Shown piece after piece: positions 1 through 14,400 of a stretch of DNA of 64,000 nt (the first letter of the stretch is position 1; each line of letters opens with the position of its first letter). The stretch covers positions 10,684,147 to 10,748,146 of the forward strand of contig NC_058518.1 in NCBI RefSeq assembly GCF_904849725.1. The letters are read 5' to 3'. The stretch is from Hordeum vulgare subsp. vulgare (Eukaryota > Streptophyta > Magnoliopsida > Poales > Poaceae). A program made the translations under genes and the position numbers. Under the pieces are notes generated by a model that did no database searches, was not told the origin of the DNA, and saw nothing but the letters and a program-made list of their open reading frames with translations.

Positions 1-1265
1 GACCTGCCTCACCCACCCTCTCTGGCGGAAGTTACGCTTGAGGCAGAGAGAAACAAAAGGGAGACCAACCGACTGTTAGAGCGTATTGAGCAGAATACGG
101 CTCGTCAGCCTAGAAATGTTGCAGTGTCCCTCAACGACTTTGTGAAGCTGAATCTCCAAAGTTTCATCATTCTGTCGATCCCCTCGACGCTGATGACTGG
201 CTGTGCAGCATCTCACGCAAGATTCGCTCTGCGAATGTGTCTGAGGCCGACAAGGTGACCTTTGCGGCGTATTTCCTGGAAGGACCCGCCAATCTGTGGT
301 GGGAGAACTTTGAAGCTATGCGTCCTGCTGAACCAGCAGCCACATGGGCAGACTTCAGTGCGGCCTTTCGTGTGCACCATATTCCAGAGGGCCTGATGGA
401 CAGAAAGAGAGAGGAGTTCTGTGCCTTCACTCAGGGCAAGTTGACCGTGGATGCTTATAGCCGTGAGTTCGGTAACCTTGCCCGCTATGCAACAGAGGAG
501 GTGTCTACTGACACCAAGAAGCAAGCAAGATTCTGTAACGGTATGAGCCCTGAGCTTCGTCGTGATCCGCGCCTCCACGACTGTGCAAGCTTTCAAGGCT
601 TGGTCAACAAGGCGATCAGTGCCGAGACTGGTCATACTGACTTTGAAGCCACAAGGAAGCACTCTCGTGACTTTGGCTCGTCTTCTGGTTCCGCGTTCCC
701 AAAATGCAGGTTGTGGGTTCCAAACAGTTCTTTGCCGCCAAGATACACCCCAAGGCCATCCTATGTGGAGTCTCAGACGAATCAGACCAACCCTCCAGCA
801 AAAACCTATGGTGGTCCAGCTAGCAATGCTGCACCATGTGCCAACCAAGTGATATGCTACAAGTGTGGAGAACCAGGGCACTATTCCCGTGAGTGTGAAG
901 CAACCCAGAAAGTTCGTCGGGCAAGGCAAGTCGGGCAAAGCTTACTATGTGAAGCCAACTCCTGCGCGTGGTCGTGTGACTATGTGTCAGCAGAAGAAGC
1001 TGCAGAGGATCCCGACGTCATGCTGGGTACGCTTCTTGTTAACCATCACCCAGCGTCTGTTCTCTTTGACACTGGGTCTTCTCATTCCTTCATTTCAGAA
1101 AGTTATGCACAGTTGCATAACATGTCTTTTTGTGATATGCCAATTCCATTGGTTGTCCAAACTCCTCGTAGTAAATGGCAAACCTCTAGGATAACCTATG
1201 ACAATGAAATTCTAGTAGACAGGCTTGTTTTTCTAGCCTCATTGACAGCCTTGAAATCTTCGGAA
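1..1265 (+). pseudogene. gag: gag and protease region of element A (partial, frameshifted)
   Basis: This encodes the structural Gag protein and the start of the aspartic protease. The beginning lies left of the window. Reading starts in frame 1. Near position 155 one base appears to be missing, and the Gag frame continues from there in frame 3 (DADDW-like segment, then the retrotransposon Gag domain with a WWENF motif). A CCHC zinc knuckle (CYKCGEPGHYSREC) lies at about 856-897. A protease active site (LFDTGSSHSF) lies near 1066-1095. A second frameshift near 1260 moves the reading into the pol frame, where LGMDWM follows. What is seen is a chromovirus-type Gag with decay; no functional product is expected. 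Confidence 0.88.
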
Positions 1266-1273
1266 ATATCATC

Positions 1274-4200
1274 TTGGGCATGGACTGGATGTCAGCTCAC
1301 TATGCCAAGATTGATACTCATTCTAGAAATGTCCAGCTTACCCATCCCTCGGGTGAGATAGTAAATGTCTCTACTCGAGTTGCCAAATGCAAACTCTATT
1401 CCCTAAATGCCAACCCTCTTCCGGAACTTGAAGACATTCCGGTAGTCCGTGACTTCCCAGATGTTTTTCCAGAGGAACTGCCAGGAATTCTACCTGACAG
1501 AGATGTAGAGTTTGTGATAGATCTTGTTGCGGGAACTGTCCCAATAGCCACAAGACCATATAAGATGGCACCCCTGGAGCTAGCCGAACTTAACAAGCAA
1601 CTAGATGAGGCCTTGAATAAAGGTTTCATTCATCCTAGCTCTTCTTCTTGGGCTTGCCCCGTCCTCTTCGTCAAGAAGAAAGACGGAACGGATCGGATGG
1701 TTGTAGATTACCGACCAGTTAATCTGGTCACCATAAAGAACAAGTATCCGCTCCCCAGGATCAACAACCTGTACGATCAGCTCGTTGGATCCTCAGTCTT
1801 CTCCAAAATGGATTTGAGGTTGGGATACCATCAAATCAAGATCAAGAATGGGGAAATTCCAAAAACGGCTTTTGTTACTCGTTATGGCCAATACGAGTAC
1901 ACCGTCATGTCCTTCGGTTTAACCAATGCCCCAGCCACCTTCTCTCGTTTGATGAATTCAATCTTCATGGAGTATTTGGATAAATTCGTCGTGGTATAGC
2001 TCGATGATATTCTCATCTACTCGAAGAACGAACAAGAACATGCCAAGCATCTAAGGCTGGTATTGATGAAACTTCGAGAGCATCGCCTTTATGCCAAGTT
2101 TTCAAAATATGAATTTTGGTTACCAGAAGTGACCTATCTAGGTCATGTAATCTCTGGTAAGGGTATTGCTGTCAATCCCGAGAGAGTTCAAGCTATCCTT
2201 GATTGAACTCAACCTGAATCGGTTAAGCAAGTTAGGAGTTTTCTTGGTCTAGCGAGCTATTGTCGCCGCTTTGTCGAGAATTTCTCCAAGGTTGCAAAGC
2301 CTCTAACTGAACTCCTCAAGAAGGATGAAAAGTTCGAGTGGACACCACAGTGTGAGCATAGTTTTCAGGAACTGAAAAGACGCCTGACCTCCGCACCTGT
2401 GTTGCTACCACCAGATTTTTCTATGGACTTTATTATCTATTGCGACGCCTCGCGACAAGGATTAGGTTGCATTCTCATGCAAGATCGTCATGTGATCGCA
2501 TACGCATCTCGACAGTTGCGTCCACATGAGGATAATTATCCCACACATGACCTTGAGCTTGCAGCTGTGGTCCATGCACTAAAAACCTGGCGATATTACC
2601 TTTTGGGTAATAGTTGCGAAATATTCACTGATCACCAAAGTCTGAAATATATCTTCACCCAGCCGGATTTGAATCTCAGGCAAACACGGTGGGTTGAGTT
2701 GATCTCGGATTACGACTTAGGGATAACTTACACCCCGGGAAATGCCAATGTTATGGCCGATGCACTAAGTCGTATATCTTACTGTAACAATTTGATGCTA
2801 CAACAAGGTCAACCACATCTCTATGAGGACTTTCGGAAGTTGAATCTTCATATTGTTCCTCAAGGATTCCTTTCTACCCTGGTGGCGAAGCCTATCCTTA
2901 AGGATCAAATTATAGCTGGCCAAAAGCGTGAGAATGGTATATCACGGATCAAGGGGAATATTTTTAGCGGAAACGCTAAAGAATTTTCCATGAACGATCA
3001 AGGTGTTGTGTTCTTCCAGAACCGTCTAGTGGTTCCTAAGAACCCACATCTAAGGCAGTTATTCCTTAAGGAGGCCCATGATTCTCCTCTCACCATTCAT
3101 CCCGGTAGTACTAAGATGTATCAGGACCTATGCCAAAGGTTCTGGTGGACCAGGATGAAGAGAGAAATTGTTGAGTTCGTTGCTAACTGCGACGTTTGTC
3201 GTCGAGTTAAGGCAGAACATCAAAGGCCTGCTGGCACCCTTCAACCTCTAGCTATTCCTGAATGGAAATGGGATAAAGTTAGCATGGATTTCATTACCGG
3301 ATTTCCCAAGACCAAGAAAGGAAATAATGCTATCTTTGTGGTCATTGACCGTCTTTCCAAAGTGGCTCATTTTCTTCCTGTTCGTGAGAGTATAACAGCT
3401 AGCCAGCTAGCAGAGTTATATATCTCTCGAATAGTGTCTCTTCATGGTGTTCCCCTGGAGATTAACTCGGACCGTGGGAGTATCTTTACTTCTCGCTTCT
3501 GGGAAAGTTTTCAGAATGCCATGGGGACTCACTTATCTTTTAGCACTGCTTTCCATCCCCAATCAAGTGGTCAAGTAGAAAGTGTGAATCAAATCCTAGA
3601 AGATATGCTCCGAGCTTTAGTTATATCGTTCGGTAAGAATTGGGAGAAGTGCCTTCCATTCGCCGAATTCGCTTATAACAATAGTTATCAATCAAGCTTG
3701 GGCAAAGCTCCTTTTGAAGTTCTCTATGGACGAAGATGTCGAACACCTCTTAATTGGTCAGAAACCGGAGAGAGGCAACTCTTTGGCCCGGATATGATTC
3801 AGGATGCAGAAGAGCAGGTTCGCATTATTCGTGAAAAGTTGAAAACAGCCCAGTCTCGTCAAAAGAGCCAATATGATCGTCATCATAAGGCTGTGACCTT
3901 TGAAGTTGACGAGAAGGCTTACCTTCGGGTTACGCCTTTGAAGGGTACCCATCGATTCGGTATCAAGGGCAAGTTGGCTCCTCGTTACATTGGTCCTTTT
4001 CGCATTCTTGCCAAACGAGGAGAAGTTGCCTACCAGTTGGAACTTCCTCCGCATCTTTCCAAGGTTCATGATCTCTTCCACGTCTCGCAACTCAGGCGTT
4101 GCTTTTTGGATCCTATCCGTGAAGTGGACCACGAAACGCTTGATCTCCAAGATAACCTTTCATACCGAGAATACCCCGTGCGTATTCTTGATCAAGCTGA

Positions 4201-4381
4201 GCGTACCACTCGACGTCGAAACCTCAAGTTTCTTAAAGTTCAATGGTCAAATCATTCTGAAAAGGAGGCAACTTGGGAAAGAGAGGATCGTCTCCGACTT
4301 GAGTATCCCGCCTTATTCCCGATGACTTCTAAATCTCGGGACGAGATTCTTTTGAGTGGGGGTGAGTTGTCACATCCCTGA
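1274..4381 (+). pseudogene. pol: pol of element A: RT, RNase H, integrase, chromodomain (two nonsense codons)
   Basis: One reading frame runs through the whole interval apart from a TAG at 1997-1999 and a TGA at 2204-2206. The TAG replaces the tyrosine of the RT catalytic YLDD box, so LDD follows the stop directly. The TGA stands where related copies have TGG. RNase H follows (CDASRQG, DLELAAV, TDHQSL, ADALSR). Integrase has an HHCC zinc finger near 3085-3205 (CDVC), a DDE core (MDFITG, NSDRGS, GQVESVNQ) and a GPY/F-type segment (RYIGPF). A chromodomain-like end (PVRILDQAE to EYPALF) lies at about 4170-4320. The frame runs past the usual stop, through the stem-loop, into the LTR and ends at 4379-4381. 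Confidence 0.92.
4332..4348 (+). other. stem-loop at the pol/3' LTR junction of element A
   Basis: AATCTCG-GGA-CGAGATT is a perfect 7-bp inverted repeat around a GGA triloop, between the chromodomain end and the purine tract (GAGTGGGGGTGAG) that borders the 3' LTR. The equivalent site in the three related elements is an 8-bp stem with the same loop, and both arms differ together. Confidence 0.7.
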
Positions 4382-7300
4382 CCCCTTAAGCAAGTTAGCT
4401 TTGTGCTCATGTTTTCTTTGCATTGCATCTAGGAAATTCTCAACAAGAACAAAGTAAGTGGTGAAGGAAAATTCAACAAAACCTAGCCACTTCTCAAATT
4501 AAAGGAAATTCAAACTAGTTAAAATCAATGAACCCAAAATGGCCTCAAGAAAAGTTCAATCTTTCTGTTAAATCATGAAAGTAAATGAGCAATGAAGAAA
4601 ACCATTTTCTTGACACTTTAAGCATTTTAAATAAATGCAAAAAGCTACTGGTTTCAAGTTTTAAATTTGAAATCAGAAACTTTAAACTTTCAAAAATGTT
4701 GAAAACTTTAGGAATGGTGGGAAATATTCCAACAAATATTCTGGTGTGTTTAAAATAGCTTCTACAAACTATTTGGGAGCTGAAATAAATGGCAAGTTAA
4801 TGAAATAGCAAAACAGAAACAAAACAGAAAACAAAATGAGAAAATCTTACCTGACGCTCACCTGGCCCGGCCCAACTGCTCCTGTCGTCTTCCTCCTCGC
4901 CAGTAGGAGCAGGAGGTGGCCGCCGCGTCGCCGCGCGCCTCCACGCAGCTCCCTGGCTGCCTGGCCACCGCTTCGCGCTCGCAAGCACGGGGATAACCTC
5001 CCCGAGCTCGTAGCTATCTGTTCCCCAGCTCATTCTCCCCCCTCTGCCTCGTTTCTTTCTGCCGCCATTGGAGCCCGAGCAGAGCTCGAGCTCGCCATCG
5101 TTCTAGCCTATCCTTCTCCCTCCTGAGCCGCGCAATAGGTCCGCCGCAACTCCCTGAAGATTTCTAGCCACGAGCCCAACACCGAGACGCAGTGAAACGA
5201 CGAGACACAATCGTCTGCTTCCTCGGGTCACCGAAGCTCGTCGTCGGCGTTCTTCCTCTCCAGGCCGTCCCCGAGCAAGCTAGCGCCACCACTGCACTCC
5301 TCGTGAGCTTGTGCATCTTTCCCCTAAGATCTCCCCGTCGATCCCCTCCTCTAGGCCTAGTTCCATCGGAGCCCGACGTGATCTGCCGCGGGAGCTCGTC
5401 GCCGGTAGCCCTCCGGTGGTCAGCTCGTCCTTCTGAGGCCACCAGACGCTTCAGTTCGTCGCGTAGATGCCGTAGGAGCTGAGACCCGTGCGTAGCTCCC
5501 TCTGTATCAATGCCCCCGATGACGCCCGAACCTTGGTCGCCGCCAAGCTCGTCGCCGGCGTCATCTCCGGCCAGATCAGCCCCAGCTAAGTGCAAAAATG
5601 AACCCGCGGGAGAAGTGTCGTTCCTCTGGTGCTCTCCGCACCGAGTTTGGCCCCCTGTGCGCCGTTTCCGAGCCCCTCCGACGTACTGGTGCTCGACGGA
5701 GGCTCCCCGCCGGCGAGGACGACCTCGCCGCCGGTGGATCTCAGCTGGCCTGAGCCACTGACGTGTGGGGCCAGCCTCTGGGAGTTTAGGATTAAAGAAA
5801 ATAAATTTAATTAATCTGATAAGTCACTGACATGTGGGTCCAGTGAGTTTAATTAACTAATTAAGATTAATCCTAATCTAAAACTGACCAGAGACACTGA
5901 CCAGTGGGTCCCACTGGTGAGGTTTGACTTTCAACGGCCAGTTGGACCTGCTGATGTCATGCTGATGCAATAAAGAGGTTTTCCAGTATAGAAATAATTC
6001 TAGAAATGTTTAAAACTTCTAAAATTCATAGAAATTAATCTGTAACTCCAATGAAAATAATTTATATATGAAAAAGTATCAGAAAAATTCAAGGAATCTG
6101 AATATGTCATTTTCAAACATGTTTGAAAATTTTACAGAACCCAAACATGTAGGTTAATGAATAAGTCAATTCTTATAAATAATTTATAAATGGAATATGG
6201 AAAATATTTAAATTTTACCATGATTGACATGATCAAATACTGTCCTAATTACAAACCAGCAATCTAACATGTCATTCCATGCATGTTAACATCAAGTTGA
6301 TCTGAGCATCAGGTCGAATCAATTAAAATGGTATCCGAGAATACTTCGTCTGAAGTGATATTTGAATGTGATTCAAATCAACTTCAAACCTAATACATGC
6401 TAGCTATATTAGTTTACCACTTTGCATTCTCATGCCATGCTCATGCATCATCTTGATTGCATATGTTTGTTATTGATTGTTGTCATTCTTTTCGGTAGAC
6501 TCCGCTCCCCCGGATTCCACCGAATATCCGTCTGGCGGATACTGTCACTCCTCTGAGCAACATGGCAAGAAACCATTTTGATCATCCCGATAAATAGCAT
6601 GTTCTTGCTCCTGCACTTACTTATTGCATTAGGATCAAATGCTTCAAATGCTTTTGCCACGTTAGTTGAACCCACTTCCTTTGCATGACCTATCCTTGTC
6701 ACAGTAAATAGCCGAACCTTGCAACCTAGCATACCTGGTAGTTGCTTGAGCCATGATGTGCCTTATCCTGCTATGCATGCTATGCTTAGAGTTGTGTATG
6801 GTCTGTCATCTGGGAGATGAACAGAATTGTGAGAATGTGTTCGGTAAGCAAAGGTGTGTGTTGAACCTGATTTGATAAAGGTACCGGTGAAAGGCTGTGT
6901 AGGAGTACATGGAGGGTTGTTTCATTGGAACCGTCCTTAGGAACTGAGTTCCGTGTATGTAATCCAAGATGAGATACTACCACATGTTGGGCCTTGAAAT
7001 ATGACCCCGCTCGACTTATTAATCGCTTAGTACTCGGTCCAGGAGTTGCAAGTAGTTTCTGGTGTTTATAGTCATGCTGGAGGCCGTGCATAGTGCTGAC
7101 CTGAGGGGTGGGCTATGATGCGGTAGGCAATGGCACGGTGTACCAAGTGGCACCCGGATGGTGGGCTTGGGAACCCTGCGCACATCGTTTGAGGCCGTGG
7201 CGGAAACCTCGGCCGGACTTCCGTACGGGTTACTCTCAGATAGGTGATAAACCTGGACTAGGTACTAGTGTGGTTAACGGTCGTGGCCGACTCCCTCGCT

Positions 7301-8462
7301 GGGCTTCCGCTTGAAGATTGCGGAGGTGCATGACGTGCACATGGCGATAAGTGGCGAGAGCGTGTGTGACGAAGTCACCCCTACAGGGTTATGATCTATT
7401 CGAATAGCCGCGTGAGTGTCGTGGACGGCAATTCCGTATGGAGACAGAATGATTCCACGATGGTGTATTGTTGTGGTGTTAGTGGACTCGTGTGCGAGAA
7501 ATCAAGTTGTCAAAATTATTTAAAAATGCAAGTTGTCTAGCCACGAGTCAAATGCTGGCTTTCCGCATGAAACCCCACAATACCTTACTGATACATTGCA
7601 TGAGTAGATAGTTATCCTAAAGTCTTGCTGAGTACCTCCGTACTCATGTTTGCTTAATAAATGTTGCAGAGGTTGCTAATGACCCTAACGGAGGGTTCTT
7701 CATAGACATCGACGACGACGAGTAGCTGGTTTCCCAGCTACGATTTGGCCCTAGGTTGGGTCTGTAGTATAGTCAGGCCATGTGCCTTCTAGCTTCATTT
7801 GTCTGTACTCAGACAGTTTTAAACTCTTCCGCTGGCTTGTAACTGAATGACTGCTATTATGGGTCGTGAGACCCTTACTGTGTAATATTATGTGTGTGGC
7901 TCTTCCGAGCCTCTTAAATAAAGCTTGTATGTTTATGGTTATGTTGTGATGCCATCGATGTATCTATACATATCGGTATGCCATGCGTACGTGTGTCGTA
8001 CTTGATATGTATGGGGTTCGATTACCTAGTCGTGAACTTTAGTAGCACTCCTTATAGGGAAATGCCCCTTTGTGATCCAACGAGCCATGGTAGCTCGCTA
8101 CTGCTCCGGACACATTGGTTGACCGGCATGTGTCCTTCTTAGCTGTTGTGTCTGTCCCCTTTGGGGAAATGTCACGCGACGTAATGGAGTCCTTGTAGCT
8201 TGCTACGACTCGTCTACACTCGCTGGTGACTGACACCTGCTTTGTTGGGTCATGTATGCATGTCCATGTGCGGTACTGTCACTTTGGTTTATGACTAGAC
8301 TTGTCGATCCGGGTTCTTTGACATTGGAATGCTAGCGATACTATTGCATACGTGAGTCAAAAGACGCAAACGGTCCCGGCTAAGGTAAGGCTGCAGCCGT
8401 GGAGTTAACCGTGCGATGTGTTACAGGCTGGATTCCTATGGCTTAGGATCGGGGTCCCGACA
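4368..8462 (+). repeat. 3' LTR of element A (4.1 kb)
   Basis: It begins TGTCACATCC directly after a polypurine tract and ends CCCGACA at the satellite border. Inside are an AT-rich start, a GC-rich block (about 4850-5770), an AT-rich middle (5800-6450) and a moderately GC region to the end. The 3' part shares phrases with the LTRs of elements B and C, including the region around the poly(A) signal and a short acidic-tailed reading frame ending in GAC-GAC-GAC-GAG-TAG near 7710-7725. No host gene is seen in this 4 kb. Confidence 0.85.
7917..7922 (+). terminator. candidate poly(A) signal in the element A LTR
   Basis: AATAAA follows a T/G-rich stretch near the 3' end of the LTR, where transcript 3' ends of LTR elements are expected. 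This is only a motif match. Confidence 0.4.
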
Positions 8463-11400
8463 AGTCAGTATTGAAATATTAACATGGATAATCGCAAAAC
8501 TGAATTTTAGTATCAAAAGTACTGATATAGAACTGAGTTAGGTGACCGTGGAGTTGTTTTCGAGTACTGAAATCAGTATTGAAATATTAGCGTGGATAGT
8601 CACTATCCTAAATTTTAGTGCCGAAACTACTAATAGCGAACTAAATCGGGTGATCATGGTGTTATTTTTCAGTACAAAAATCAGAATTGAAATATTAACG
8701 TGGCTAAGCGCAATGCTAAATTTTAGTACCAAAAGTAGTGATAAAAAACCGAGTCGGGCGATAGTGCTGTTGTATTTGGGTACTGAAATCAGTATTCACA
8801 TATTAACGTGGATAATCACTATACTGATTTTTACTGCCGAAACTGCTGCTATAGAACTGAGTCGGGTCAACATGGTGTTTGTTTTCAGTACCTAAATCAG
8901 TATTGAAATATTAGTGAATTTTATTACCCAAATTAGTGATATAGAACAAAGTGAGGTGATCGTCGTATTGAAAGTGGATAATTGCAATACCAAATTTTAG
9001 TACTGAAATTAGTGATATAGGACTGAATTAGATAACCATCGTACTCAAGTCACTAATGAAGTAGAGTATGGTGATCGCGGGATTTTTTTCAGTACTGAAA
9101 TACGTATTGAAATATTTACGTGGATAATGAGAATACCAAATTTTAGTACCAAAACTAGTGATATAGAAGTGACTCACGTGATCATCATGCTATTTTGTAG
9201 TACTGAAATAAGTATCGAAATATTAATGTGGATAATCACGATATATAGTTTGAGTACCAAAAGTCGTGATATAACACCGGGTCGGGTGATCATCGTGTTG
9301 TGTTTGAGTGCTGAAACAAGTACTAAAATATTGACGTGGTTAGTCAATATACTGAATTTTAATTCTGAATCTATTGATATATCACCGTGTTGGGTGACTC
9401 TGTTGTTGTTTTTAAGTACTATAATCAGTATTTCAATATTAACGTGTATACTCACAATTTTATACTTCAGTACCGGAATTACTCATATAGAAGTAAGTCA
9501 GGTGATTCTTTTACTCAAATAAATACTGAATATAGAACTGAGTCCGGTGATGCTGGGGATATTTTTCAGTACTGAAATTAGTATTGAAATATTAATTCGA
9601 ACAATCGCAATGCAAATTTCAGTACCAAATGTAGTGATATAGAACCGACTCGGTTGATAATGGTGATTTTTTCGAGCACTGCAATTAGTAATGCAATATT
9701 AACGTCGATAGTCACTATACCGATTTTTAGTACCGGAACTAGTCATACAGTACTGAGTCGGTTAATCTTGGTGTTTTTCCAGTATTGAAATGTTAATGAA
9801 TTTTAGTACCCAAATTAGTGATATAGAACTGAGTCAGGTGATCGTCGTACTGAAGTATAGAACTAAATCGCGTGATCATGGTGCTATTTTTCAGTACTGA
9901 AATTAGTATTAAAATATTAACATGGATAACCGCAATACTGAATTGTAGTAAAGAAACTAGTGATATAGAACTCACTAGGGTGACCGTGGTGTTATTTTTT
10001 AGTACTCAAATCAGTATTGAAATATTAACGTCAATAATCACTATACTAAATTTTAGTACTCAAAGTAGTGATATAGAACTGAGTTGTGTTATCTCGTGTT
10101 TTTTGAGTATTGAAATATTAACGTTGACTACACTGAATTTAGTACCAAAACTATCGATATAGAATTGCCTCGGATGATCGTGGTGGTATTGTTTTATTAC
10201 TGAAATCAGTATTGAAGTATTAAAATGGATAAACGCAATACAATTTTAGTACCAAAATTAATGATATAGAACTGAGTCGGGTGATTGTGGTGTTTTTTGT
10301 CAGTATTGAAATCAATACTTAACTATTAACGTGGATAGTCGCAGTATCTAATTTTAGTACTGAAATTAGTGATATAGAACTATGTGAGATAAATGTCGTA
10401 CTCAAATCAATAATCAAGTATATAACTGGGTCTGTTGATCGCGGGGTTGTTTTTAGTACTGAAATAAGTATTGAAATACTAACGTGGATCGCAGAGTACC
10501 GAATTTTAGTACCAAAACTAGTGATATAGAACCGAGTCGGTTGAATGTGGTACCATTTTTTTACATCAGTATTGAAACGTTAACATGGATAATCGCAATA
10601 CAGAATTTTAGTACCAAAAGTACTTATATAGAAGCGATTCAGGTGATCGCGGAGTTGTTTTGAGTACTTAAATAAGTATTGAAATATTAGCGTGGATAGT
10701 CTTTATACTAATCTTTAGTGCCGAAACTACTAATATATAACTAAATCGGGTGATAATGGTGCTATTTTTCAGTACAAAAATCAATATCGAAATATTAACG
10801 TAGATAAGCGCAATACTAAATTTTAGTACCAAAAGTAGTGATATAGAACTGAGTTGGGTGATAGTGGTGTTGTTTTTGGGTACTGAAATCAATATTGACA
10901 TATTAACGTGGATAATCACTATGCGGATTTTTAGTGCCGAATCTACTGCTATAGAACCGAGTCGGGTCAACATGGTGTTTGTTTTCAGTATTTAAATCAG
11001 TATTGAAATATTAGTGAATTTTATTACCCAAATTAGTGATATAGAACAAAGTGGGGTGATCATCGTATTGAAAGTGGATAATTGCAATACAAAATTTTAG
11101 TACCGAAATTAGTGATATAGGACTGAATTAGATAACCATCGTACTCAAGTCAGTAGTGAAGTAGAAAACTTATTCCGGTGACCGAGGGCTGTTTTTCAGT
11201 ACTGAAATAAGTATTGAAATATTGACGTGGATAATCAGAATACCGAATTGTGGTACCAAAACTAGTGATATAAAACTGAATGACGTGATCGTGGTGCTAT
11301 TTTGAAGTACTGAAATCAGTATTTAGATATTAATGTGGATAATCTCGATAGATAGTTTCAGTACCAAAAGTCATGATATATAACTAAGTCGGGTGATCAG

Positions 11401-14400
11401 CGCGTTGTTTTGGAGTACGGAAATCAGTATTGAAATATTGCCATGGATAGTCACTATACTGAATTTTAATTCTGAAATTATTGATATAACACTGAGTTGG
11501 GTGATCGTGGTGTTGTTTTTCAGTACCAAAATCAGTATTTAAATATTAACATGGATACTCACAATACTAAATTTCAGTACCAAAATTACTGATATAGAAC
11601 TGAGTGAGGTGATTGTCGTACTCAAATCAATAGTGAAGTATAGATCTGACTCTAGTGATGGTGGGGCTATTTTTCAGTACTGGAATCAGTATTGAAATAT
11701 TAATGTGAACAATCGTAATACAAATTTTAGTATCAAATGTAGAGATATAGGACCGATTCGGTTGATAGTGGTGTTGTTTTTGAGTACTGCAATCAGTATT
11801 GAAATATTAACGTGGATAGTCACTATACCGATTTTTACTACCAAAACTACTCATATAGAAACGAGTCGGGTAATCATGGTGTTTTTTCATTACTGATATC
11901 AGTATTGAAATATGAATGAATTTTAGTACCTAAATTAGTGATATAGAACTGAGTCAGGTGATCGTCGTACTGAAGTATAGAACTGAATCGGGTGATCGTG
12001 GTGCTATTTTTCAGTACTAAATTAGTATTAAAATATTAACATGGATAATTTCAATACTGAATTGTAGTAAAGAAACTAGTGATATAGAAGTGAGTAGGGT
12101 AACCGTAGTGAAATATTACTCAAAGTGAGTAGGGTAATCGTGGTGCTATTTTTAGTACTGAAATATTAACATCGATAATCACAATACTGAGTTTATTACT
12201 CAAAGTAGTGATATAGAACTGAGTTGTGTTATCTCGTGTTTTTTGAGTATTGAAATATTAATGTTGACTACACTCAATTTAGTACCAAAACTATTGATAT
12301 AGAATTGAGTCGGGTGATCGTGGTGCTATTTTTTAGTACTGAAAACAGTATTGAAGTACTAAATGGATAAGCGCAATACAATTTTAGTATCGAAATTAGT
12401 GATATAGAACTGAGTCGGGTGATTGTGGTGTTTTTTGTCAGTATTGTAATCAATACTGAAATATTAACGTGGATAATCGCAGTACCTAATTTTAGTACTG
12501 AAATTAGTGATATAGAACTGTTTGAGATAATTGTCGTACTCAAATCAATAATGAGGTATATAACTGAATATGTTGATCGTGGGGTTGTTTTTAGTACTGA
12601 AATAAGTATTGAAATACTAGAGTACCGAATTTTAGTACCAAAACTAGTGACATAGAACAGAGTCGGCTTATCGTGGTATCATTTTTGTACTAAAATAAGT
12701 ATTGAAACATTAACATGGATAATCGCAATACAGAATTTTAGTACCAAAAGTATTGATATAGAACCTATTCAAGTGATCGTGGAGTTGTTTTTGAGTACTA
12801 AAATCAGTATTGAAATATTAGCGTGGATAGTCATTATACTAATCTTTAGTTTCGAAAATACAAATATAGAACTAAATTGGGTGATCATGTTGCTATTTTT
12901 CAGTACAAAAATCAATATCGAAATATTAACGTGGATAAGCGCAATACTAAATTTTAGTACCAAAAGTAGTGATATAGAACTGAGTCGAGTGATAGTGCTG
13001 TTGTTTTGAGAACTGAATTCAATATTGACATATTAACGTGGACAATCACTATATTGATTTTTAGTACCGAAACTACTACTATAGAACTGAGTCGGGTCAA
13101 CATGGTGTTTTTTCAATACTTAAATCTGTATTGAAATATTGTGAATTTTATTACCCAAATTAGTGATATAGAACAAAGTCACGTGATCATCATACTGAAA
13201 GTGGATAATTGCAATATCAAATTGTTGTACCGAAATTAGTGATATAGGACTGAATTAGATAATCGTCGTACTCAAGCCAGTACTGGAGTAGAGAACTTAT
13301 TCTCGTGATCGAGGGCTGTTTTTTAGTACTGAAATAAGTATTGAAATATTGACGTGGATAATCAGAATACCAAATTTTAGTACCCAAACTAGTAATATTG
13401 AACTGAGTGACGTGATCGTGGTGCTATTTTGATGTACTGAAATCAGTATTGAAATATTAATGTGGATAATCTCGATACATAGTTTCAGTACCAAAAGTCG
13501 TGATATAGAACTCAGTCGGGTGATCATCGCGTTGTGTTTGAGTACCGAAATCAGTATTGAAATATTGACATGGATAGTCACTATCATGAATTTTAATTCT
13601 GAAACTATTGATATAGCACTGAGTTGAGTGATCGTGGTGTTGTTTTTCAGTACAAAAATCAGTATTTAAATATTAACTTGGATACTCACAATACTAGATT
13701 TCAGTACCAAAATTACTGATATAGAAATGAGTGAGGTGATTGTCGTACTCAAATCAATACTGAAGTATAGATCTGACTCCAGTGATGGTGGGGCTATTTT
13801 TCAGGACTGTAATCAGTATTGAAATATTAATGTGAACAATCGCAATACAAATTTTAGTACCAAATGTAGTGATGTAGAACCGACTCCGTTGATAGTTGTG
13901 TTGTTTTTGAGTACTTCAAGCAATATTGAAATATTATCGTACGTGGATAGTCACTATAGATATTTTTTGTACCAAAACTACTCATATAGAACCGAGTCGG
14001 GTAATCATGGTGTTTTTTCAGTACTGAAATCATTATTGCAATATTAATGAATTTTAGTACCCAAATTAGTGATATAGAACCGAGTCAGGTGATCGTCGTA
14101 CTAAAGTATAGAACGAAATCGCGTGATCGTGGTGCTATTTTTCAGTACTTAAATAAGTATTAAAATATTAACATGGATAATTGGAATACTGAATTGTTGT
14201 AAAGAAACTAGTGATATAGAACTGATTAGGGTGAGTTTGGTATTATTTTTAGTACTGAAATCAGTATTGAAATATTGACGTCGATAATTTTAGTACTCAA
14301 AGTACTCATATAGAACAAAGGCGGGTTATCTCGTGTTTTTTGAGTAGAGATATATTAACATTGACTATATTGAATTTAGTACCAACCACATTAATATGGA

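Larger units (their letters stand above)
1..8462 (+). mobile_element. Ty3/Gypsy chromovirus A (Tekay/Del type), 5' truncated by window edge
   Basis: Gag, CCHC knuckle, aspartic protease, RT, RNase H, integrase and a C-terminal chromodomain follow in order, then a long LTR starting TGTCACATCC and ending CCCGACA. This gene order with a chromodomain is that of the Tekay/Del chromovirus lineage. The 5' LTR, leader and gag start lie left of the window, so the target duplication cannot be checked. The element abuts the satellite at 8463, so it inserted into the array. It carries two frameshifts and two in-frame stops. It is a different, older-looking family from the elements at 30.8 kb and 47.6 kb, although parts of the LTR 3' regions resemble each other. 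Confidence 0.93.

Noticed and set aside
3758..4150. Minus-strand frames opposite pol (here and at 39439-39828, 56164-56517)
   Set aside because: Shadows of the sense coding sequence; no independent support.
8542..13587. Many open frames of 60-130 codons in the satellite blocks, on both strands
   Set aside because: They repeat every 36 residues with the monomer and are interrupted at random; they come from the 108-bp period in AT-rich DNA, not from genes.
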